Positions 1-5,420 of a DNA stretch of 5,425 nucleotides are shown here, piece after piece. The translations under genes were made by a program, and so were the position numbers. The DNA lies in the NCBI GenBank assembly GCA_964618405.1, contig CAZUAY010000270.1:1-5425 (forward strand), in the 5' to 3' direction. The DNA is from JBBQIY01 sp964618405. Lineage in GTDB: Bacteria > Verrucomicrobiota > Kiritimatiellia > RFP12 > UBA3636. Within the stretch, counting starts at the first letter, position 1, and every line of letters begins with the position of its first letter. The notes beneath the pieces were generated by a model. The model was not told the DNA's origin and searched no databases. It was given only the letters and a program-made list of their open reading frames with translations.

Positions 1-60
1 AGCGACAAAGCTAACGACAAAGTTTTCCCAGCTCGCAACTCACCACTCGCAACTCTCTGA
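1..60 (-). repeat. Left arm of a 60-bp imperfect inverted repeat bracketing the gene cluster
   Basis: The reverse complement of positions 1-60 matches positions 5193-5252 without gaps at 53 of 60 positions by hand count. The outer 36 bases (1-36 against 5217-5252) match at 35 of 36, the only difference lying next to the GGGAAAA run. The inner 24 bases are degenerate heptamers (GCTCGCA, ACTCACC, ACTCGCA, ACTCTCT at 31-58). The arm starts at the window edge, and the right copy continues outward with AAC, so this copy probably extends further left. No transposase gene is present, so it is best called a dispersed or bracketing intergenic repeat. Confidence 0.85.
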
Positions 61-70
61 CCGATTACCC

Positions 71-100
71 TTGTGAGGACTTTGAGTCTTGTAGTAGAAT
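71..100 (+). promoter_or_regulatory. Possible sigma70-type promoter for the four-gene cluster
   Basis: TTGTGA at 71-76 (4 of 6 to the -35 consensus) and TAGAAT at 95-100 (5 of 6 to the -10 consensus) are 18 bases apart, which would place the transcript start near 107 and leave a leader of about 50 bases. A short dyad, GACT-TTG-AGTC at 78-88, lies in the spacer and could be an operator half-site pair or chance. An alternative -10, TGTAAT at 114-119, has no good -35. This is the only stretch between the left repeat and gene 1, so some promoter is expected here unless transcription comes from outside the window. Confidence 0.3.
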
Positions 101-155
101 ATGCGCAATACATTGTAATTGCTAAACGATTTACGAAACGACGGTGCTTCGCCTA

Positions 156-1421
156 ATGAAAAATAAAATTCGGGCCTTTATCCATATTGTTGTTTTTGCT
201 ATCCTGACCGTTTTGTCGGGACTCGCGCTCGTCAACAACATTTCTGCCGTCGTGAGATGGTGGACAGCCTTTCACGGAAGTGGGGGTGATGCAACATTGA
301 TTCCGGACAAATGCCCGGGAATTATGCCGTGGCTTGACTGGACTGCGGTCGACTATTCGTGTGTGACAACGCTGATTCCGTTTCTTGGTTTTTTGCTTGT
401 GACGCTCGGTTTGGCCAGAGCACTCGCGGGCAAGCAGCAGGATACGGAAATGTTTCCCTTTTTCAAGGGATATGACCAACTCAACATCGCCTTTGGCTTG
501 ATCGGGACGCTCTGGGGCATCATCATCATTGGCTATTTCCAGATGGATAGCGTGACGATGGAGGATCTGATGCTGTGCCTCCATACGGCTTTGTTCTCAA
601 CCTTAATGGCCGTTATCTGGGTCTATATTGCAGATAAGATGATCATTCGGCCTCTTGTGCTGAAGGTTCTACGAGGTCTTCAGGGATCCGAACATGAGGA
701 CGACGACCTCTTGGAGGTGTTGGATAAACTGACCGGGTCGGCAGCAGGCCTTTGCGATGTGTGGAACGGTAATCGCACTCACCTTGCTGCGCTCAACGAT
801 TCGATTTCACTTGCGAGTTCTGAGCTGATGGCATTCGGTGGCGTGGGCCAGACCGTCAGCGATATTCTTTCACGCGAACTGACCGGATCTGCACAGAAAT
901 TCATCGCCGAAATGTCGAAGGCTTCCGAGCAACTCGCGGTTCGTCAGGAGCGCATGGAAGTTGCCATTATGGAGCGTCAAGCCAAACTCGATGCCAGTCA
1001 AGCCGAAATTGCAAAGCTCTTGGGCTCGGTGATGGGCCTCGTGTCCGGAATTCAGTCGGTTCAAGATAAATTTGCCATCGCAGCGGAGAAGCTTTCGGTT
1101 GATAATGCTTCGCTGGTCACGGGCATCACCACAGAACGCAACGAATCCAATACGCTTCGTGGCAAAGTGGCCGAGCTGCAGGGCGAAAGCGAAGGCCGTC
1201 TGAAACAGATTGATGAACTGATCGCGCAGATGCGTGTAGCAGAGGTGGCTTTTAACAAGCGCCTCGAGAAGCTTCGCGATGAGAACGAGAGCCTCGCGGC
1301 AGCAAGCGTTAAGGTTGAAGCCGAGAAGCAAGTTGCGTTGCGTGAGGCGGACGACAATCGTCACCGTGCCGATAGGTTTGAAAAGCTTCTCGAAAAGATC
1401 AAGTCAGCTTTCACGGTCTGA
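156..1421 (+). CDS. MotA/TolQ/ExbB-family proton-channel protein with a long C-terminal helical tail
   Basis: Likely the multi-pass stator subunit of an ion-driven inner-membrane motor, 421 residues from ATG 156. Seen: four hydrophobic segments at about 8-27, 69-89, 111-128 and 139-159. The third carries GLIGTLWGI (114-122), the hallmark of the MotA/TolQ/ExbB channel domain; the fourth carries TALFST, aligning with the EALITT/EALIAT stretch of ExbB/TolQ. Thr118 and Thr149 match the polar Thr pair lining the ion path in TolQ/ExbB, while the ExbB/TolQ Glu position is Thr144. Residues 160-421 are cytoplasmic and from about 250 rich in Ala, Glu, Lys and Gln, predicted as long helices or coiled coil. 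A C-terminal tail of this kind recalls ZorA of Zorya more than MotA, though shorter. A GTG at 144 would add four residues; neither start has a clear Shine-Dalgarno, and ATG is preferred for its short basic N-terminus. The next gene begins 16 bases downstream, implying an operon. Confidence 0.85.
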   Translation: MKNKIRAFIHIVVFAILTVLSGLALVNNISAVVRWWTAFHGSGGDATLIPDKCPGIMPWLDWTAVDYSCVTTLIPFLGFLLVTLGLARALAGKQQDTEMFPFFKGYDQLNIAFGLIGTLWGIIIIGYFQMDSVTMEDLMLCLHTALFSTLMAVIWVYIADKMIIRPLVLKVLRGLQGSEHEDDDLLEVLDKLTGSAAGLCDVWNGNRTHLAALNDSISLASSELMAFGGVGQTVSDILSRELTGSAQKFIAEMSKASEQLAVRQERMEVAIMERQAKLDASQAEIAKLLGSVMGLVSGIQSVQDKFAIAAEKLSVDNASLVTGITTERNESNTLRGKVAELQGESEGRLKQIDELIAQMRVAEVAFNKRLEKLRDENESLAAASVKVEAEKQVALREADDNRHRADRFEKLLEKIKSAFTV

Positions 1422-1425
1422 GCCC

Positions 1426-1431
1426 AGGGGG
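1426..1431 (+). promoter_or_regulatory. Ribosome binding site fixing a TTG start for gene 2
   Basis: AGGGGG sits 6 bases before TTG 1438, directly after the stop codon of gene 1. It is the clearest Shine-Dalgarno-like sequence in the cluster. It supports TTG over the upstream in-frame ATG at 1279, which lies inside gene 1 and would add a basic, low-complexity N-terminus that looks like out-of-frame translation. The later in-frame GTG at 1504 has no site and would remove most of the cytoplasmic segment. Confidence 0.65.
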
Positions 1432-1437
1432 TTAGGT

Positions 1438-2193
1438 TTGGAAAAAATTACAAAAATACACCTGCGTAAGTATCTGGGTCATGGTCACGACCCATCGCTG
1501 AGCGTGGATGAGCTTCAGGGGCTGATGCTACAAATAGCGTTTGCAATCATGATGGTTTTTATGATTGCCTACTTTATGTTCAAGACCAAGACGACCCGGG
1601 AACAAGACGAACAAGTTCTTGAACTTCAGAAGCAAAAACTTGTCTCCGCTGTGGAAAGGGTTCAAAACAATTATGGAATGCGCTACGGCTTAAACACGCT
1701 ACTCACGATCGCCGATGATGGCTCCGTCAGCTACGATGCAAATGCTTACATCGAAGACGGAAAGCTGACGCAAACACCCATTCTACGTGCAGCCTTTTCC
1801 AATGGATCTTCCAATGCTTCTCACGATTATTCGGATATGCTTGCCTTGCGCAGGGTCTGGTGGAACGGCGTACTCGAAGCAGCGGAAATCGAAGAAAGAG
1901 ATTTGCAGTATGAAAACAGGATCTGGCTAGGTGCGCGTATCGACTCTGGCGTCTCTGCTCTTCAGCAAGAGGTTGTCCGCGTTCAACTTCTGAGTGCCTC
2001 GCTTTTGCAGCGCTACTGGATTCAGCATCCCGGCATGATCAGCGATCCCGTCGTTTCGGAGCTTTTGCTTGAATTCAAAAAATCCGATGAGGCGAAGCGG
2101 CTTTTGTTGGCAACCGAATTGGCGCACGCATTACGTCGCTATTCACTCACCTACCTAAGCGCAGAGGCGAGTACGCCGATGCTGGCCGAATGA
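1438..2193 (+). CDS. Single-pass inner-membrane protein, putative MotB/ExbD-like partner of the channel subunit
   Basis: 251 residues from a TTG start. I do not recognise a named family over the full length. Seen: a 28-residue N-terminal segment with several Lys, Arg and His, one strong membrane helix at about 29-48 (rich in Met, Ile, Phe), then a soluble part of about 200 residues. Asp24 lies at the N-terminal edge of the helix in VDELQGLMLQ, the place of the proton-carrying Asp of MotB (ADFMTAMM), ExbD, TolR and ZorB. Short N-terminus, Asp, one helix and a soluble C-terminus right after a MotA/ExbB-type gene are what a stator partner should look like. The soluble part begins with a charged helix (51-78), then GLNTLLTIADDGSVSYDANAY (84-104), which looks like strands, then mostly helices to the end. 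No OmpA-like peptidoglycan-binding motif is visible, unlike MotB and ZorB. The partner role is inferred from topology, Asp24 and gene order. Confidence 0.75.
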   Translation: MEKITKIHLRKYLGHGHDPSLSVDELQGLMLQIAFAIMMVFMIAYFMFKTKTTREQDEQVLELQKQKLVSAVERVQNNYGMRYGLNTLLTIADDGSVSYDANAYIEDGKLTQTPILRAAFSNGSSNASHDYSDMLALRRVWWNGVLEAAEIEERDLQYENRIWLGARIDSGVSALQQEVVRVQLLSASLLQRYWIQHPGMISDPVVSELLLEFKKSDEAKRLLLATELAHALRRYSLTYLSAEASTPMLAE

Positions 2194-2250
2194 TGTCAAG
2201 AGCGATATCATCCGAAATTAGCAGACGATACAAACACTTTTAGGTTTAAA

Positions 2251-4362
2251 ATGAAAACAAGAATTGCAATCCCACTCGCGACACTCTTCGCTTTCTCTTT
2301 CAATGCTTTTGCAGAGAAAGCTCCCGGTGTAGCGGAGTTTAATCGCAGCACCGCCGAACTCACTGCTAGCTTGCTTTTGGAAAAGCTACAAGCCGACGTG
2401 CTTGCTGCGGAACCGGATTCTGGTGCGCTTTCTGCGGAGATGGCTTCCAACCCCGCAACTTACCTTGATCCAGATGACTCCCTAAAGAAGTTAGAAACAA
2501 ATTTTCGCGACGGAATCGCTAACCGCTATCAGAACGAAGCCGAGAAGTACTTAGATCGGCTCGCTGGCGACGCGGGGCGCGACGTTGTTTTTGGAAAAGC
2601 GTTTCTGGTGAGCGCGGTTGCCCTACCCGCGAAGAAGTTGGCGGATACCGTGAAGCGAACGTATTCAGGCGCATTCACCTCGGCCAGAACGCGTGTCTGC
2701 AAGGAGCAGGCGCAGCGGCTCGTTTCAGGTATTCAGCCGACGGAGTTGGAGTTTGAAGTAACGCCGCACGAGAAGCTTTCTGAGATCATGACTGCCCGTG
2801 TCGCCCAAGCGCAGGAGAAGCCCGTTTTTAAAGAAAACATGGCTTACATCACGAGCAAGATTGTAAAGCCGATGCTGGATGCCGCCGAGGCTCAGCGCAA
2901 AGAGCAGCGCGCTTATCTTGAAAGCCAGCCTGTTGAAGGATGGGCACCCGAGGCGATTGGGAAAGCGTTGGAGGTGGGGATAGCGAAGTTCGTGGCAGAG
3001 TCTGCACTCCGCCACAAGGAGGCGAGTCATGTTGCTTATGGGCTATTCCCGTCTCTCGTTGCTGAGGTGCCGAAGATAGCCGAAAGTCGAGCGGTCAATA
3101 AGGTGGCACGGATTGTAGACGATACGGTAGTCCAAATTGACTCGGGGGAAATCCTCAAAAAAATTGAGGAGAATCCGATCGAACATCGAACCGTCGCTGC
3201 TTCCATGAAGACCTTTGCTCCGATGCTGGAGCAGAAATTAGGTGAGGAAGCCCTCGCTCGGTGCGAATCCCTTGTACCTGCAGAGGAGCGCGAGGCATTC
3301 AAGACATTTGCTGAAACGTCGTTAAAAGAGGGCCAGATCAAGGGAGCAATAGACAAGCGAGTTCGAAACGTGCTTTTACCCGAGATTAAGTCTATCCGCG
3401 GGGAATGTTCGGAGCGTCAAGTGAAGAAGCTTTTTGGTGCCCTTGTTGACGAAACGTGGTTCCCTTCGGGTGCGCTGGTTGATTCCGTTTACGCTCAGAT
3501 TGATTATCGCAAGGCTGTCAAGGGGTGGCGTGATTTTGCAGAGCTGGAGCCTTTCGCCAAGACAGCGAGCGCGCAACCGCTGATGGAGGAGTCCGAGAAA
3601 AAGCTTAACGAAGCTGTGGTTATTTTGTTCGACCGGGGACGGATGGCACAGTCGCGCCAACATGGCATTGTGGATGACGTTTTTGGAGAGATTAAAGGCT
3701 TAATTTCTGCTGAGAAGGATCTTCCGGATCTTGATGCCGCCGTTCAGCGTTATACCGATAAGGTGACAGGGGTCTGGGCTGAAGAACGGAACGCCGTGTT
3801 GTGGGGCGATGCCGCTGCCCCCCGACCAGCGAACGCCCAGGAGCAACACACCGCGCTATTTCCCAGCACGGTTGAGAAGATTCTGCTTAAGGTCAAATCA
3901 TTGATGGAATCGATTGAAAAGGAGCGTCAGGAGAAAGAGGCGACGCCCGAAATTCCCCCCGAAGAAATTCTTCCTCAAGAACCGAATCCATCCGCTCCCG
4001 AAGAACTTAAATTGATAGAATTAGATTGCCGATTTGAGTTTGATCAAAAAGGATCCTCGATTTCGCTCGTCTTTTATACGGGTGACGTTAAAAAAGCTTC
4101 TCTGAATTGTCCACATTCACCTTCAGGCTATCGGAAGGAATACGGCAAGACGGTAGATAGGGCAGTCCAAGCGCTTCTTAGCGAGGTGGGCGAGTATACG
4201 GCAAAAGGTTCTAAGGTTGCGCTCAGCGTCAACATCATCGTCAAGAACGATTTAGTTTATTACGGGATTGTTTCGAAACTCGTGACACTGCTCCCGCAAA
4301 AAATGGCTGAGCTTTCTGAAACTGGGGTTACAATGGAAGTAAAAGATGCTATGATGGAGTGA
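2251..4362 (+). CDS. Exported helical protein of unknown family with a possible ExbD/TolR-like C-terminal domain
   Basis: 703 residues. Seen: a standard signal peptide (MKTR, hydrophobic core to about 17, then NAFA with likely cleavage after Ala21) and no lipobox Cys, so the product should be soluble in the periplasm or outside. Residues 22 to about 560 look almost wholly alpha-helical, charged and Ala-rich, with no recognised domain. Residues 562-586 are a Pro/Glu linker (TPEIPPEEILPQEPNP). Residues 587-703 look like a compact alpha/beta domain: strands near 588-596 and 603-609, helix 634-649, strand KVALSVNIIV (655-664), helix 671-690, strand GVTMEVKD (692-699). The last three elements follow the order of the ExbD/TolR periplasmic domain; this is a weak pattern match. 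Cys593 and Cys620 could form a disulfide. Start: ATG 2251, AGG six bases upstream at 2242-2244, after a 57-base gap from gene 2. The role is inferred as the periplasmic component moved by, or gating, the membrane pair. Confidence 0.8.
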   Translation: MKTRIAIPLATLFAFSFNAFAEKAPGVAEFNRSTAELTASLLLEKLQADVLAAEPDSGALSAEMASNPATYLDPDDSLKKLETNFRDGIANRYQNEAEKYLDRLAGDAGRDVVFGKAFLVSAVALPAKKLADTVKRTYSGAFTSARTRVCKEQAQRLVSGIQPTELEFEVTPHEKLSEIMTARVAQAQEKPVFKENMAYITSKIVKPMLDAAEAQRKEQRAYLESQPVEGWAPEAIGKALEVGIAKFVAESALRHKEASHVAYGLFPSLVAEVPKIAESRAVNKVARIVDDTVVQIDSGEILKKIEENPIEHRTVAASMKTFAPMLEQKLGEEALARCESLVPAEEREAFKTFAETSLKEGQIKGAIDKRVRNVLLPEIKSIRGECSERQVKKLFGALVDETWFPSGALVDSVYAQIDYRKAVKGWRDFAELEPFAKTASAQPLMEESEKKLNEAVVILFDRGRMAQSRQHGIVDDVFGEIKGLISAEKDLPDLDAAVQRYTDKVTGVWAEERNAVLWGDAAAPRPANAQEQHTALFPSTVEKILLKVKSLMESIEKERQEKEATPEIPPEEILPQEPNPSAPEELKLIELDCRFEFDQKGSSISLVFYTGDVKKASLNCPHSPSGYRKEYGKTVDRAVQALLSEVGEYTAKGSKVALSVNIIVKNDLVYYGIVSKLVTLLPQKMAELSETGVTMEVKDAMME

Positions 4363-4385
4363 CTTATTCCATTGAGAGCCCGATT

Positions 4386-5195
4386 ATGAGAGAGAGAAAA
4401 CCGACGACAACTTCCGAAAATGCAAAAATCAGCGTTTGCATTATCACAGGCAACGAGCAGAAAGACATTCGTCGATGTCTTGAAAGTGTTAAGTGGGCCG
4501 ATGAAATTATCGTGGTCGATAGCTTCAGTACTGACGCAACCCTAAGCATTGTTGAGGAGTACACAGACCGAATCTATCAGCACCGATGGCTGGGCTACAT
4601 TGGCCAGAAAGCTGTAGCTAAAAGTTTGGCGAAGAATGAATGGGTTCTTTTTGTCGATGCAGACGAAGCGGTATCGGAATCGCTCAGGTTTGAAATCGCG
4701 ACTGTTTTTGAGAAGGGAATTCCCTCAGGCGTTAACGGGTTTGATTTTCCACGTCTGGTTTGGTTTCTCAATCGTTGGATTCGCCATGGCGACTGGTATC
4801 CTGATGCGAAACTACGTCTCTTTAGACGAACGAAAGGGACTTGTTGTGGAACCGAGCCGCACGAACGGATCGACATCGAAGGAATTGTTGGACACCTAAA
4901 GGCGCCGCTTCATCACTATACCTACGAAAACATTCAAGAGCAGATTGGCACAATGAACCGCTTCTCGTCGATCAGTGCCGTAGGAACGTCAAAGCGATGG
5001 TCGAAACGAAAAGTGTTGTTTGGAATGCTTGCCCACGCACCGTTCCGGTTCTTCAGGTGCTATGTTATCAAACTCGGATTTTTAGATGGCATTCCGGGGT
5101 TGATCATCGCCGTCGCCTCAGCTTTTGGTACGTTCATCAAGTACGCTAAATTGTGGGAATTTAACCTGAATCAAAAGCTTGCTTCAAAGAAGTGA
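4386..5195 (+). CDS. Glycosyltransferase family 2, WaaE/KdtX/LgtF-like (LPS core type)
   Basis: A GT-A fold inverting glycosyltransferase that probably adds a sugar (glucose in characterised WaaE/LgtF relatives) to the LPS inner core at the cytoplasmic face of the inner membrane. Seen, numbered from ATG 4386 (269 residues): strand ISVCIIT (15-21) followed by NE (23-24), VVDSFSTD (43-50) matching the usual VVDSxSTD nucleotide-sugar motif, WLGYIGQK (68-75), the metal-binding DAD in LFVDADEAVS (91-93), WYPDAKLRLFRR (137-148) and EPHERI (157-162), all typical of this subfamily. A hydrophobic stretch at about 230-255 is usual at the C-terminus of these proteins and may bind the membrane. Length is normal for the family. 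Start: ATG 4386 has a weak GAGAG about eight bases upstream; an in-frame GTG at 4359 overlaps the previous stop (GTGA) and would add nine residues. The close junction implies co-transcription with gene 3. Sugar and acceptor cannot be read from the sequence. Confidence 0.9.
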   Translation: MRERKPTTTSENAKISVCIITGNEQKDIRRCLESVKWADEIIVVDSFSTDATLSIVEEYTDRIYQHRWLGYIGQKAVAKSLAKNEWVLFVDADEAVSESLRFEIATVFEKGIPSGVNGFDFPRLVWFLNRWIRHGDWYPDAKLRLFRRTKGTCCGTEPHERIDIEGIVGHLKAPLHHYTYENIQEQIGTMNRFSSISAVGTSKRWSKRKVLFGMLAHAPFRFFRCYVIKLGFLDGIPGLIIAVASAFGTFIKYAKLWEFNLNQKLASKK

Positions 5196-5252
5196 GAGAG
5201 AAGCGAGTAGCGAGTAGCGAGCTGGGAAAATTTTGTCGTTAGCTTTGTCGCT
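5193..5252 (+). repeat. Right arm of the 60-bp imperfect inverted repeat
   Basis: This is the partner of positions 1-60 in inverted orientation, with 53 of 60 bases matching and 35 of 36 in the outer part (5217-5252). Its inner boundary coincides with the TGA stop codon of the glycosyltransferase, so the repeat begins directly at the gene end. The arm consists of a GAGAGAGAA run, GCGAGTA heptamers, the block GCTGGGAAAATTTTGTCG and the start of a 12-bp tandem repeat. Both arms read outward from the cluster. Confidence 0.85.
5203..5221 (+). repeat. GCGAGTA heptamer tandem repeat
   Basis: Two perfect GCGAGTA units (5203-5209, 5210-5216) are followed by a partial GCGAG (5217-5221). Similar but degenerate heptamers occur on the opposite strand at 31-58 and again at 5336-5387, so this is a recurring local motif family in the intergenic DNA, not a one-off. 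It is non-coding in context, lying just after a stop codon. Confidence 0.8.
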
Positions 5253-5262
5253 AACTTTGTCG
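5232..5262 (+). repeat. 12-bp tandem repeat with an internal GTTAGC/GCTAAC hairpin
   Basis: TTTGTCGTTAGC (5232-5243), TTTGTCGCTAAC (5244-5255) and TTTGTCG (5256-5262) form 2.6 units of a 12-bp repeat. The two unit ends are reverse complements of each other, so GTTAGC (5238-5243) and GCTAAC (5250-5255) can pair as a 6-bp stem with a 6-base loop. The hairpin is followed by TTTGTC, so weak terminator activity after gene 4 is possible. The inverted copy is visible at the left window edge, truncated there. Confidence 0.75.
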
Positions 5263-5266
5263 AATA

Positions 5267-5330
5267 CTCCTGTAGCCGCGATCGGTGATCGCGGACGATT
5301 CCGGCCTCACCGAGGCCAGCCACAGGGGAG
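5267..5330. repeat. REP-like branched hairpin element
   Basis: Two perfect short-loop hairpins sit inside an outer stem. Hairpin one pairs CCGCGATC (5276-5283) with GATCGCGG (5287-5294) around GGT. Hairpin two pairs GGCCTC (5303-5308) with GAGGCC (5312-5317) around ACC. CCTGT (5269-5273) pairs with ACAGG (5322-5326), and flanking CTC/GAG bases can extend this with a bulge. The result is a three-way-junction shape in RNA or single-stranded DNA. Such compact GC-rich palindromes between genes are typical of REP-like dispersed elements. The TGTAGCCGCGATC core is one I associate with Verrucomicrobiota-type genomes, from memory only. There is no U-tract after it, so it is not a standard terminator. 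Confidence 0.7.
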
Positions 5331-5335
5331 AAGGA

Positions 5336-5387
5336 GCGAGTAGCGAGGCTGAAGAGAGTGAGTAGTGCGTAGTGCGGAGTGCGGAGT
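5336..5387. repeat. Second, degenerate heptamer repeat tract
   Basis: GCGAGTAGCGAG at 5336-5347 repeats the unit seen at 5203-5221. After a short GCTGAAGAGA spacer come four drifting 7-base units: GTGAGTA, GTGCGTA, GTGCGGA, GTGCGGA (5358-5385), followed by GT. The constant 7-base period through changing units points to slippage or unit conversion in non-coding DNA. No open reading frame of note covers it. Confidence 0.65.
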
Positions 5388-5392
5388 TTCCG

Positions 5393-5420
5393 CTGGGGAC
5401 ACCCCAGGCCCCGTTTCTTT
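5393..5420. terminator. Possible hairpin terminator or REP-like hairpin at the window edge
   Basis: CTGGGG (5393-5398) pairs perfectly with CCCCAG (5402-5407) around ACA. It is followed on the plus strand by GCCCCG and then TTTCTTT, so the T-rich part begins several bases after the stem, which is poor for a classical intrinsic terminator. It may instead be part of the neighbouring dispersed repeat array. The window ends too soon to see the next gene. Confidence 0.25.

Noticed and set aside
870..1364. Minus-strand open frame of 164 codons opposite gene 1
   Set aside because: It is antisense to the helical tail of gene 1, has Cys/His/Leu-rich composition and no recognisable domain or ribosome site; the plus-strand gene explains the region.
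1279..1437. In-frame extension of gene 2 to ATG 1279
   Set aside because: It lies inside the coding part of gene 1 and yields an Arg/Ser-rich sequence typical of wrong-frame reading; TTG 1438 has a good ribosome site and gives a sensible membrane protein.
2191..2214. Weak hairpin TGATGT/ATATCA after gene 2
   Set aside because: The stem is AT-rich, needs a G-T pair and has an 8-base loop and no T-tract, so it is within what chance would give.
156..4362. Calling the cluster a Zorya defence system
   Set aside because: Only the channel-plus-partner plan and the long tail fit. The partner has no visible OmpA-like domain, and no ZorC, ZorD or ZorE-like gene is present in the window.
4636..5149. 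Two overlapping plus-strand frames within the glycosyltransferase
   Set aside because: They are out-of-frame readings of a gene whose motifs (VVDSFSTD, DAD, WYPDAKLRLFRR) are continuous and intact; no frameshift is needed.
5221..5240. AAAATTTT at 5227-5234 as an intrinsic terminator
   Set aside because: It is a short AT palindrome with no GC stem of its own; any termination would more likely involve the hairpin at 5238-5255.
1..5252. Calling the bracketed block a transposon or insertion sequence
   Set aside because: There is no transposase, integrase or resolvase gene and no demonstrable target duplication; the repeats are of an intergenic heptamer/hairpin type.
5203..5387. CRISPR array
   Set aside because: Repeat units are 7 or 12 bases with no regularly sized unique spacers and no cas genes.
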